A stretch of 64,000 bases of DNA from an uncultured Eubacteriales bacterium (GTDB lineage: Bacteria; Bacillota; Clostridia; Oscillospirales; CAG-272). The stretch covers positions 1-64,000 of the forward strand of contig CAKSZH010000004.1 in NCBI GenBank assembly GCA_934525675.1. The letters are read 5' to 3'. Under the pieces are notes generated by a model. The model was not told the DNA's origin and did not search any database. It saw only the letters and a program-made list of their open reading frames with translations. The translations under genes and the position numbers were made by a program. This document shows, one piece after another, positions 49,518 to 58,676 of this stretch; within the stretch, counting starts at the first letter, position 1; each line of letters starts with the position of its first letter.

Positions 49518-52500
49518 ATGATCAATGTAAAAGATCAAAAGCTCGGCACGACTGTCCGGAAGAGTTTCTCCAAGATTTCCAGTCCTCTGGAGCTTCCGAA
49601 TCTGGTGGAGATCCAGACAAAGTCCTACAAGTGGTTTTTGGAAGAGGGACTGATGGAGGTTCTTCGGGACGTCTCCCCGATCACCGATTATTCGGGAAAC
49701 CTGTCGATCGAATTCATTTCCTATACGCTTGACACGACCAAGCCGAAGTATCCGGTGGAGGAGTGCAAGGAGCGTGACGTCAACTACGCGGCACCGCTCC
49801 GCGTGACGGTCCGGCTCACCAACAAGCTGACGGGCGAGGTCAAGGAAAACGAAGTCCACATGGGCGATTTTCCGATCATGACCGACACGGGCACCTTCGT
49901 CATCAACGGTGCAGAGCGTGTCATCGTTTCCCAGATCATCCGTTCCCCCGGTATGTACTACGCGTCCGAGATCGACAAGTCCGGTAAGCGGACCTATTCG
50001 ACGCAGGTCATTCCGTATCGCGGCGCGTGGATCGAGTACGAGACCGATATCAACGGCGTCATGTACGTTCATATCGACAAAAACCGCAAGATGCCCCTGA
50101 CGCTGTTCATCCGTGCGCTCGGCGTGGAGTCCCGCGACGACATCTACGAGCTGTTCGGAAACGACGAAAAGCTGACGGCTACTTTTGATAAGGATGAGAC
50201 CGAGGATCTGGCGGCGCGCAACCACACCAGCATCAACACCGAGGCGCTCAAGGAGATCTACAAGAAGCTCCGCCCGGGCGAGCCTCCGCTGGTCGAATCC
50301 GCCGAGCAGCTCATTCACAACTATTTCTTCGATAACAAGCGTTACGACATCGCCCCCGTCGGTCGCTATAAATATGATAAGAAGGTCGCCATCTCCGACC
50401 GCCTCACCGGTCACAGGCTGGCAGAGGATCTGGTCAATCCCCTCACCGGGGAAGTGCTCTTCACGAAGGGCACGGTGCTGACGAGAGAGCAGGCGCTGAC
50501 GGCGGAGCATTCCGCAGTCAACGAGGCGAAGCTGGAGCTGGACAACGGCTTCATCCTCAAGGTGCTCTCCAACAACACGGTGGAGCCGGAATATGTGCTC
50601 GGCTTTGACCTCAAGGATTGCGGCGTGAGCGAAAAGGTTCACACGCCGGTGCTGCTTGAGATCATGAAGGAGTGCGAGGGCGACATGGATGCCATCAAAG
50701 AGGCAGCCAAGGCGCGCATTTCCGAGCTTTGCCCGCACTATATCACCAAAGACGACATTTTCGCGTCGGTCAACTATCTGCTTTGTCTGACTCACGACGT
50801 GGGTCGCGCGGACGACATCGACCATCTCGGTAACCGCCGGATCCGTTCGGTCGGCGAGCAGCTCCAGCAGCAGCTCCGTATCGGCTTTGCCCGCATGGAT
50901 AAGATCGTCAAGGAGAGAATGACCACGCAGGACAACGAGAAGCTGACGCCCCAGGCGCTCATCAATGTCCGTCCCATCACGACGGTCATCCGTGAGTTCT
51001 TCGGCTCCTCTCAGCTCTCCCAGTTCATGGATCAGAACAACCCGCTCGCGGAGCTGACGCACAAGCGCCGTCTGTCCGCACTCGGTCCCGGCGGTCTGTC
51101 CCGTGACCGCGCATCCTTCGACGTCCGTGACGTGCATTACACCCACTACGGTCGTATGTGCCCGATCGAGACCCCCGAAGGACCGAACATCGGTCTGATC
51201 TCCTATCTGACCTCTTACGCAAAGATCAACGATTACGGCTTCATCATGGCGCCCTACCGCAAGGTGGAGCACGTCACCCTGGAGGACGGCACCGTCCGCC
51301 ACCGCGTGACCAATGAGGTCGAATATATGACTGCCGACCGCGAGGATGCCTTCATCGTCGCACAGGCGAACGAACCGCTGGACGAAAACGGCTTCTTCAT
51401 CAATAAGAAGGTCAACGCCCGCGACAAGACCGAGATCATTGAAATCGACGCGTCCCGTGTGGATTACATGGACGTGGCGCCGAAGATGGTGGTTTCCGTT
51501 GCAACGGCAATGATTCCGTTCCTTGAAAACGACGACAACTCCCGTGCGCTGATGGGCTCCAACATGCAGAAGCAGGCAGTGCCGCTTCTCACGACGGACG
51601 CTCCGACGGTCGCGACCGGTATGGAATACAAGGCGGCAGTCGATTCCGGCGTCGTCATTGTGGCAAAGCGCGCCGGCATGGTCGAGTGTGTGGACGGCGA
51701 TCATATCGTTATCGTTGCGGACGACGGACAGAAGGACGTTTACCACATCAGCAAGTTCAAGAGAACCAACCAGTCCACCTGCTTCAACCAGCGCCCCATC
51801 GTCAAGAAGGGCGACATGGTAGAGGAGGGGCAGGTCATCGCCGACGGTCCCGCGACCGCGAACGGCGAAATCTCCCTCGGCAAGAACGCTCTCATCGGCT
51901 TCATGACCTGGGAAGGCTACAACTACGAGGACGCCGTCCTGCTCAACGAGCGTCTGGTCAGAGACGATGTTTACACGTCCCTGCATATTGAGGAATACTC
52001 CCACGAAGCAAGAGACACCAAGCTCGGGCCGGAAGAAATTACCCGCGAGATTCCCAACGTCGGCGAAGACGCACTGAAGGATCTGAATGCGGAAGGTATC
52101 GTCAAGAAGGGGACCGAAGTCCGTCCCGGCGATATTCTGGTCGGCAAGATCACTCCGAAGGGCGAGACCGAGCTGACCGCCGAGGAGCGGCTGCTCCGCG
52201 CAATCTTCGGTGAGAAGGCAAGAGAAGTCCGCGATACTTCTCTGCGTATGCAGCACGGTGAATCCGGTATCGTGGTCGATATCCGCGTGTTCTCCCGCGA
52301 TCAGGGCGACGAGCTTCCCGCAGGTGTCAACAAGGTGGTCAAGCTGTATATCGCACAGAAGCGTAAGATTTCCGTCGGCGATAAGATGGCAGGCCGTCAC
52401 GGCAACAAGGGTGTCGTTTCGCGTATCCTGCCGCCCGAAGATATGCCCTTCCTGCCCGACGGCACTCCGCTTGATATCGTGCTGAACCCCCTGGGCGTGC

Positions 52501-53438
52501 CTTCCCGTATGAACATCGGTCAGGTGCTGGAGGTTCACCTCGGCATCGCGGCGCGCAAGCTCGGCTGGAAGATCATGACGCCTGTCTTCGACGGCGCAAA
52601 CGAAAGAGACATTCTTGAGTGCATGAAGATGGCGGGCATGGAGCGCGACATTTTCCCGCTTGAGGATCCCGAAGGCAAGGCACTCTACGAGTTGACCTAC
52701 GATGAAAACGGCAACAAGAATCTCCGCGTCCTCGGTGCAGAGGAAAGAGAAGATAAGGAGCTGCTCGCGCGTCTGCGCGCCGAAAAGCGGCTCAAGATGA
52801 TCGACGGCAAGACGGTGCTCCGCGACGGCCGTACCGGCGAGGCGTTTGATAACCCCGTCACGGTCGGCGTCATGTACTACCTCAAATTGCACCATCTGGT
52901 CGACGATAAGATTCACGCACGTTCCAACGGTCCGTACTCGCTCGTGACCCAGCAGCCTCTCGGCGGCAAGGCACAGTTCGGCGGACAGCGTTTCGGCGAA
53001 ATGGAGGTCTGGGCGCTCGAGGCATACGGCGCGGCTTACACGCTTCAGGAAATCCTGACGGTCAAGTCCGACGATATCACCGGACGCCGCCGTGCATACG
53101 AGGCGATTATCAAGGGACAGAACATCCCGACGCCGGGTGTGCCCGAATCCTTCAAGGTGCTGGTCAAGGAGCTCCAGTCTCTTGCGCTTGACGTGCAGGT
53201 GCTGGATAAGGAAGGCAATCCCATCGACCTGTCCTCCGTTTACGGAGAAGAGGAACAGCCGGTCTACAACAAGGTGGACGCGGATATGATCGACGAAGTG
53301 CTCGGTCAGAGCGTGGAAACCGATGACCTCAGCGACTCCTTCCTTGTGGACGATCCCGACGGGCTTGGCGACGTGAACGGCCTTGACGGCGATGAAGCAG
53401 AGGACTTCGGCGACGAAGACTTCTCGGACAATAATTGA
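49518..53438 (+). CDS. rpoB: DNA-directed RNA polymerase subunit beta
   Basis: The 1306-residue subunit has all beta landmarks: the N-terminal SPLELPNLVEIQTKSYKWF, the rifampicin region with FFGSSQLSQFMDQNNPLAEL and HKRRLSALGPGGLSRDRA (no typical resistance substitution seen), MCPIETPEGPNIGLI, GYNYEDAVLLNERLV, KMAGRHGNKGVVS and the C-terminal clamp FGEMEVWALEAYGAAYTLQE. The length is slightly above Bacillus RpoB because of an acidic C-terminal tail of about 60 residues. ATG 49518 follows GGAGTG. The usual upstream neighbours rplJ and rplL are absent, and the gene has its own consensus promoter. Confidence 0.98.
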   Translation: MINVKDQKLGTTVRKSFSKISSPLELPNLVEIQTKSYKWFLEEGLMEVLRDVSPITDYSGNLSIEFISYTLDTTKPKYPVEECKERDVNYAAPLRVTVRLTNKLTGEVKENEVHMGDFPIMTDTGTFVINGAERVIVSQIIRSPGMYYASEIDKSGKRTYSTQVIPYRGAWIEYETDINGVMYVHIDKNRKMPLTLFIRALGVESRDDIYELFGNDEKLTATFDKDETEDLAARNHTSINTEALKEIYKKLRPGEPPLVESAEQLIHNYFFDNKRYDIAPVGRYKYDKKVAISDRLTGHRLAEDLVNPLTGEVLFTKGTVLTREQALTAEHSAVNEAKLELDNGFILKVLSNNTVEPEYVLGFDLKDCGVSEKVHTPVLLEIMKECEGDMDAIKEAAKARISELCPHYITKDDIFASVNYLLCLTHDVGRADDIDHLGNRRIRSVGEQLQQQLRIGFARMDKIVKERMTTQDNEKLTPQALINVRPITTVIREFFGSSQLSQFMDQNNPLAELTHKRRLSALGPGGLSRDRASFDVRDVHYTHYGRMCPIETPEGPNIGLISYLTSYAKINDYGFIMAPYRKVEHVTLEDGTVRHRVTNEVEYMTADREDAFIVAQANEPLDENGFFINKKVNARDKTEIIEIDASRVDYMDVAPKMVVSVATAMIPFLENDDNSRALMGSNMQKQAVPLLTTDAPTVATGMEYKAAVDSGVVIVAKRAGMVECVDGDHIVIVADDGQKDVYHISKFKRTNQSTCFNQRPIVKKGDMVEEGQVIADGPATANGEISLGKNALIGFMTWEGYNYEDAVLLNERLVRDDVYTSLHIEEYSHEARDTKLGPEEITREIPNVGEDALKDLNAEGIVKKGTEVRPGDILVGKITPKGETELTAEERLLRAIFGEKAREVRDTSLRMQHGESGIVVDIRVFSRDQGDELPAGVNKVVKLYIAQKRKISVGDKMAGRHGNKGVVSRILPPEDMPFLPDGTPLDIVLNPLGVPSRMNIGQVLEVHLGIAARKLGWKIMTPVFDGANERDILECMKMAGMERDIFPLEDPEGKALYELTYDENGNKNLRVLGAEEREDKELLARLRAEKRLKMIDGKTVLRDGRTGEAFDNPVTVGVMYYLKLHHLVDDKIHARSNGPYSLVTQQPLGGKAQFGGQRFGEMEVWALEAYGAAYTLQEILTVKSDDITGRRRAYEAIIKGQNIPTPGVPESFKVLVKELQSLALDVQVLDKEGNPIDLSSVYGEEEQPVYNKVDADMIDEVLGQSVETDDLSDSFLVDDPDGLGDVNGLDGDEAEDFGDEDFSDNN

Positions 53439-53456
53439 TGAAGAAGGAGAATTGCT

Positions 53457-56400
53457 GTGGAAAACACTGAGTTTAGTGCCATTAAAATCGGTCTGGCATC
53501 TCCGGAAATGATCAGAGAATGGTCCTACGGCGAGGTTACCAAGCCCGAGACCATCAACTACCGTACCCTGAAACCCGAAGTCGGCGGACTCTTCTGTGAG
53601 CGCATCTTCGGGCCTACCAAGGACGGCGCCTGCATGTGCGGCAAGTACAAGAACGCACATTTCAAGGAACCCCATAAGTGCGAAAAGTGCGGCGTGGACG
53701 TCACCACCAAGAAGGTCCGCCGCGAGAGAATGGGTCATATCGAACTGGCAACGCCGGTTTCGCATATCTGGTACTTCAAGGCGATCCCCTGCCGGATGGC
53801 TCTGGTTCTGGATATCTCCCCGAAGCAGCTCGAACAGGTGCTGTACTTCGCGGAAAACATCGTGCTGGATCCCGGTCCCACCCCTCTGACCAAGGGCATG
53901 GTGCTGACCGAGAAGCAGTACGAGGAGTACCGCGAACTCTACGAGGACGAATTCCGTGTCGGCATGGGTGCCGAGGCGATCCGCGAACTGCTTCGTGAGA
54001 TCGACGTCAAGGCTCTTGATGAACAGCTCAAGGAAGAGCTCAAGACCGCGACGGGTCAGAAGAAAACCCGTATCATCAAGCGGCTTGAGGTCGTGGAAGC
54101 GTTCTGCAAATCGGGCAACCACCTCGACTGGATGATTCTCGAAGTGATTCCGATCATCCCGCCGGACATCCGCCCGATGGTTCAGTTGGACGGCGGCAGA
54201 TTCGCGTCGTCCGACCTCAACGAGCTGTATCGCCGCGTCATTGCGCGCAACAACCGGCTGAAGAAGCTGATCGAAATTCACACGCCCGAAATCGTCATCC
54301 GCAACGAGAAGCGTATGCTTCAGGAAGCGGTTGACTCGCTGATTGACAACGGCAGACGCGGAAAGCCCGTCACGGGTCCCTCCAACCGCCCGCTCAAGTC
54401 GCTCTCCGAGATGCTCCGCGGTAAGCAGGGACGCTTCCGTCAGAACCTGCTCGGTAAGCGTGTTGACTACTCCGGCCGTTCGGTTATCGTTGTCGGTCCG
54501 GATCTGAAGATCTACCAGTGCGGTCTGCCGAAGGAAATGGCGATCGAGCTGTTCAAGCCGTTCGTTGTCAAGCGCCTTGTGGAAATGCAGAAGGCGACCA
54601 ACGTCAAGGACGCACAGAAGAAGATCGACCGCGCTTACCTGTATCCGGAGGTCTGGGATGCGCTGGAAAATGTCATCAAGGAGCACCCCGTGCTCCTCAA
54701 CCGTGCACCGACCCTGCACCGTCTGTCCATTCAGGCGTTTGAGCCTGTGCTGGTGGACGGGCGCGCGATCAAGCTGCACCCGCTGGTCTGTACCGCGTTC
54801 AACGCGGACTTCGACGGCGACCAGATGCCTGTCCACGTGCCGCTGTCCGCAGAGGCACAGGCGGAATCCCGGTTCCTCATGCTGTCCGCAAACAACCTGC
54901 TCAAGCCCGTCGACGGTAAGGCTGTCACGGTGCCGACGCAGGATATGATCCTCGGCTCCTACTACCTGACTATGGAGCGCCCCGGCGAAGCGGGCGACCG
55001 CCGTCCCGTTCTCGACGAGAAGGGCGAGCAGGTCATGGGCGCTGACGGTGAGCCGCTTTACGAGTACAACCTCTATCGCAACTTTGACGAAGCGATGATG
55101 GCTTATGAGAACGGCTGCCTCGGGCTCCACTCCAAGATCAAGGTGAAAGTGTCCAAGGAAATCGACGGCGTGATGCGTTCTGCCGTGATCGTCAGCACGC
55201 TCGGCAGACTGATCTACAACCGTCCGCTTCCGCAGAACCTCGGTTTTGTCAATCGTTCCGACCCCGCGAACGCCTTCAAGATGGAGATCGACTTTGTCAT
55301 CACCAAGAAGGAACTCGGTCAGATCATCGACCGCTGCATCAAGTACAACGGCTTCATCGCCTGTGCGAACATGCTGGATGAGATCAAGGCGCTCGGCTAC
55401 AAGTATTCGACGAGAGCGTCCTTCTCCATCTCCGTGTACGACATGAACATCCCGCCCGAAAAGCCGGAGATTCTTGCCAAGGCACAGAAGCAGGTGGATA
55501 CCATCAACAAATACTGTCAGCGCGGACTTCTTTCCGAAGAGGAACGTTACAGAAGCGTCATCGATCTGTGGAACAAGACCACGGGCGAAGTCACCGACAA
55601 GCTCAAAGCCATCCTCGGTCAGTACAACCCGATCAAGATCATGGCAGACTCCGGTGCGCGTGGTTCCATGCAGCAGATGCGTCAGCTTGCCGCAATGCGC
55701 GGACCGATGTTCGCGACCAACGGTAAGACGATGGAGATCCCGATCAAGTCCAACTTCCGTGAGGGTATGAAAATCCTCGAGTATTTCATGGGCGCGCGTT
55801 CGTCGCGTAAGTCCCTGTCCGATACCGCTCTGCGTACCGCAGACTCCGGTTACCTGACCAGACGTCTTGTGGACGTCTCGCAGGAGGTCATCGTCCGCGA
55901 GATCAAGTGCGACACCAAGAAGGGCGCATGGATCACCCGGATCATGAACGGCGAAAACGTTCTGGAATCGCTCAAGGAGCGTATCATCGGACGCTTCACC
56001 ATCGGCGACGTGGTCAATCCCACGACCGGTGAGGTCATCGTTCCCGACGATACCATGATCTCCGAGGCGCAGGCTGATGCGATCGAAAAAGCGGGAATCG
56101 ACAAGGTGTATATCAGAACCGTCATTCAGTGCCACGCAAAGCAGGGCATCTGCGCGTACTGCTACGGTGCCGACCTTGCGGCGGGTCAGAAACTCGTCAA
56201 CGTCGGCGAAGCGGTCGGTATCATCGCGGCTCAGGCAATCGGCGAACCCGGTACCCAGCTGACCATGAGAACCTTCCACTCCGGTGGTGTCGCAGGCTCC
56301 GATATTACCCAGGGTCTGCCCCGTGTCGAAGAACTGTTTGAGGCAAGACAGCCCAAGAAAGCTGCCATCATGACCGAGCACAGCGGCACTGCCCGCATTT

Positions 56401-57107
56401 CGCTCGGCGAAAACGTCAATGTCAACGAAGTCAACATCCAGTCCGAGGAGACCGGCGAGATGGTCAAGTACCAGATCCCGTACGGCATGAAGCTGGCGAT
56501 CGAGGACGGCGATCACGTCGTTCGCGGTCAGGCGCTTACCGAAGGCTCCAAGGCGCCTGCTGACATCATGAAGATTCTCGGCCTTGACGCCGTTTACGAC
56601 TACGTCATCAAGGAAGTTCAGAAGGTCTACCGTTCGCAGTCGGTTAACGTCAACGATAAGCATATCGAGATTATTGCCCGTCAGATGACGAGAAAGTATC
56701 GCGTGGACGACAGCGGTGACACCGAGATGCTGTGCGGCACTCTCGTCGATCAGCTGGACTTCGAGGAAGAGAACAACAAGGTGCAGGCGAGAATCGACGC
56801 AGGGGAGACCGAGTTGAAATTGGCTACGGGTGCGCCCGTCCTGCTCGGTATCACCAAGGCGGCGCTCCAGACCGAATCCTTCCTGTCCGCGGCATCCTTC
56901 CAGGAAACCACCAAGGTGCTGACCGAAGCCGCTATGAAGGGCAAGGTCGATCACCTCGTCGGTCTGAAGGAAAATGTCATTATCGGTAAGCTGATCCCCG
57001 CCGGAACCGGTATGGGATGCTACCGCAACGTGCAGGTGTTCGGTAAGGACGAAGCGCAGACGACTCCCGTCGAGCCGACGGAAGAGTCTTCTCCCGAAGC
57101 AGTCTGA
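53457..57107 (+). CDS. rpoC: DNA-directed RNA polymerase subunit beta'
   Basis: The 1216-residue subunit starts with GTG 53457 behind AAGAAGGAG. It has the N-terminal zinc site (CMCGKYKN and KCEKCGVD), the catalytic NADFDGDQMPVH with three metal-binding Asp residues, the bridge-helix/trigger-loop region (GARSSRKSLSDTALRTADSG, TRRLVDVSQ), and the second zinc site (EIKCDTKKG with CHAKQGICAYCYG). EPGTQLTMRTFHSGGVAG completes the core. There is no large insertion, as usual for Firmicutes. It lies 18 bases after rpoB in one operon. Confidence 0.98.
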   Translation: MENTEFSAIKIGLASPEMIREWSYGEVTKPETINYRTLKPEVGGLFCERIFGPTKDGACMCGKYKNAHFKEPHKCEKCGVDVTTKKVRRERMGHIELATPVSHIWYFKAIPCRMALVLDISPKQLEQVLYFAENIVLDPGPTPLTKGMVLTEKQYEEYRELYEDEFRVGMGAEAIRELLREIDVKALDEQLKEELKTATGQKKTRIIKRLEVVEAFCKSGNHLDWMILEVIPIIPPDIRPMVQLDGGRFASSDLNELYRRVIARNNRLKKLIEIHTPEIVIRNEKRMLQEAVDSLIDNGRRGKPVTGPSNRPLKSLSEMLRGKQGRFRQNLLGKRVDYSGRSVIVVGPDLKIYQCGLPKEMAIELFKPFVVKRLVEMQKATNVKDAQKKIDRAYLYPEVWDALENVIKEHPVLLNRAPTLHRLSIQAFEPVLVDGRAIKLHPLVCTAFNADFDGDQMPVHVPLSAEAQAESRFLMLSANNLLKPVDGKAVTVPTQDMILGSYYLTMERPGEAGDRRPVLDEKGEQVMGADGEPLYEYNLYRNFDEAMMAYENGCLGLHSKIKVKVSKEIDGVMRSAVIVSTLGRLIYNRPLPQNLGFVNRSDPANAFKMEIDFVITKKELGQIIDRCIKYNGFIACANMLDEIKALGYKYSTRASFSISVYDMNIPPEKPEILAKAQKQVDTINKYCQRGLLSEEERYRSVIDLWNKTTGEVTDKLKAILGQYNPIKIMADSGARGSMQQMRQLAAMRGPMFATNGKTMEIPIKSNFREGMKILEYFMGARSSRKSLSDTALRTADSGYLTRRLVDVSQEVIVREIKCDTKKGAWITRIMNGENVLESLKERIIGRFTIGDVVNPTTGEVIVPDDTMISEAQADAIEKAGIDKVYIRTVIQCHAKQGICAYCYGADLAAGQKLVNVGEAVGIIAAQAIGEPGTQLTMRTFHSGGVAGSDITQGLPRVEELFEARQPKKAAIMTEHSGTARISLGENVNVNEVNIQSEETGEMVKYQIPYGMKLAIEDGDHVVRGQALTEGSKAPADIMKILGLDAVYDYVIKEVQKVYRSQSVNVNDKHIEIIARQMTRKYRVDDSGDTEMLCGTLVDQLDFEEENNKVQARIDAGETELKLATGAPVLLGITKAALQTESFLSAASFQETTKVLTEAAMKGKVDHLVGLKENVIIGKLIPAGTGMGCYRNVQVFGKDEAQTTPVEPTEESSPEAV

Positions 57108-57131
57108 GTCCGACCCGGCACAAGCCCGTAA

Positions 57132-57164
57132 CCGCCGCGCCCCGCCGGGGCGCGGCGGCTTTTG
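57132..57164 (+). terminator. Rho-independent terminator of rpoBC
   Basis: CCGCCGCGCCCCG pairs with CGGGGCGCGGCGG, followed by CTTTTGCGTTTTT. Confidence 0.85.
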
Positions 57165-57441
57165 CGTTTTTCCCGCGTGGTGGTATGCGTTTGTCCCGCG
57201 CGGCGGTCTGCGTTTTTGCGGGGGCAGGGGATTCCCCCGGACACGCGTGCCCGGTGCGGATTCCGTCATTCCGCGTCCGCTCCCGCCCCAAACCGCCCCG
57301 AAGCCCGGACATCTTCGACGTTTTTCTCTATATTTTTATCCGGTTTGCCGTATGGCTTTGTTCAAAACGCGGTCAAACAGTATCGGGCAGGAAAAATATT
57401 TTGTGCAAAAGGCAGATTTTTGGACGCGAATCAACGGATTG
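57165..57441. other. Intergenic stretch between rpoBC and the str operon
   Basis: Non-coding. GTTTGTCCCGCG-like phrases repeat two or three times just after the rpoC terminator (57171-57225); the rest shows nothing recognisable. Confidence 0.5.
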
Positions 57442-57470
57442 TTGACAAAAAAACGGGTCAGTGTTATAAT
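57442..57470 (+). promoter_or_regulatory. Consensus SigA promoter of rpsL-rpsG-fusA-tuf
   Basis: TTGACA, 17 bases, TATAAT, a perfect match, with a leader of about 120 bases. Confidence 0.9.
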
Positions 57471-57597
57471 AAACCATGTGCGTTGACAGGGGGATACCTC
57501 TGCCCGTACCCCTTTTTTGACAGTTGCACCGGAGATCTCCGTGTGTTCTGTATATAAACATTAAGATCTTTTAAGAAATGGAGGAAACAAAGACAGA

Positions 57598-58020
57598 ATG
57601 CCGACATTTAACCAGCTTGTCAGACAGGGTCGGAAAGACAGAGTTTACAAGTCCAAGGCGCCTGTGCTTCAGCACGGCTTCAATACGCTTGACAACGCTC
57701 TGACCGATCAGCCCTCTCCTCAGAAGAGAGGCGTTTGCACAAAGGTTTCGACCACCTCTCCGAAGAAGCCGAACTCCGCGCTCCGTAAAATCGCAAGAGT
57801 GAAGCTGACCAACGGTCTGGAGGTCACGACCTATATCCCCGGTATCGGACACAACCTGCAGGAGCACTCCGTCGTTCTCATCAGAGGCGGCCGTGTGCGT
57901 GATCTGCCTGGTGTGCGTTACCACATCATCCGCGGTACGCTTGACGCTCAGGGCGTGGCAAACCGCAATCAGAGCCGTTCCAAGTACGGCGCAAAGGCTG
58001 CAAAGAAAAAGAAGAAATAA
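57598..58020 (+). CDS. rpsL: 30S ribosomal protein S12
   Basis: The 140-residue protein has the S12 signature: MPTFNQLVRQGRK, CTKVSTTSPKKPNSALRKIA, IPGIGHNLQEHSVVLIRGGR and VRDLPGVRYH. The lysines of the decoding-site loops (KKPNS region and the LIRGGRVRDLPG turn) are wild type as far as I can judge, so no streptomycin-resistance substitution is seen. GGAGG lies 14 bases before the ATG. It is the first gene of the str operon. Confidence 0.98.
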   Translation: MPTFNQLVRQGRKDRVYKSKAPVLQHGFNTLDNALTDQPSPQKRGVCTKVSTTSPKKPNSALRKIARVKLTNGLEVTTYIPGIGHNLQEHSVVLIRGGRVRDLPGVRYHIIRGTLDAQGVANRNQSRSKYGAKAAKKKKK

Positions 58021-58174
58021 TTCTTCTTTCCGCGTAGCACAATAAGGGAAAAAGCAACATTGATTTTGCCTGACTTGTATGGGATTTTAATGTTTATGAT
58101 ACAGTCGGCAGCTTACAGAAGTTTTGCTTTTGAGTACCTGTGATTTCATAATTTTAATGAAGGAGGGAAGTACA

Positions 58175-58645
58175 GTGCCGAGAAGAGGTTGTATCTCCAA
58201 AAGAGACGTATTGCCGGATCCGTTGTACGGTTCCAAGCTTGTGACCAAGCTGATCAACAACGTGATGTACGACGGCAAGAAGGGTGTTGCCCAGTCGATC
58301 GTTTATGATGCGTTCAAAACCATCGAGGAAAAGACGGGCTCCAACCCGCTGGATGTATTCCAGGAAGCGCTTGAGAACATCATGCCGCTTCTGGAAGTCA
58401 AGGCTCGCCGTGTGGGCGGTGCCACTTACCAGGTGCCGATGGAGGTCCGCGCAGAGCGCCGTCAGACGCTTGGTCTGCGTTGGCTCATCAATTATTCCAG
58501 ACTCCGTAGCGAGCGCACCATGGCGGATAAGCTTGCGGGCGAGATTCTGGATGCGAAGAACAGCATGGGCGGTGCCTTCAAGAAGAAGGAAGAAACCCAT
58601 AAGATGGCTGAGGCTAACAAGGCCTTTGCTCATTACAGATATTAA
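58175..58645 (+). CDS. rpsG: 30S ribosomal protein S7
   Basis: The 156-residue protein is of canonical length: PRRGCISKRDVLPDPLYGSK, INNVMYDGKKGVAQSIVYDA, NIMPLLEVKARRVGGATYQV, EVRAERRQTLGLRWLI and a C-terminal HKMAEANKAFAHYRY. It nucleates the 16S 3' domain. The start is GTG 58175 with GAAGGAGGG 5-6 bases upstream; the in-frame upstream extension is not conserved. Confidence 0.98.
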   Translation: MPRRGCISKRDVLPDPLYGSKLVTKLINNVMYDGKKGVAQSIVYDAFKTIEEKTGSNPLDVFQEALENIMPLLEVKARRVGGATYQVPMEVRAERRQTLGLRWLINYSRLRSERTMADKLAGEILDAKNSMGGAFKKKEETHKMAEANKAFAHYRY

Positions 58646-58676
58646 TCTGTGAATCTAACGAAGGAGACCTAAACCC

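Noticed and set aside
49281..57269. A 2662-codon open frame on the minus strand
   Set aside because: It is the exact antisense of rpoB and rpoC, arises from their codon bias, lacks a ribosome binding site and resembles no protein family.
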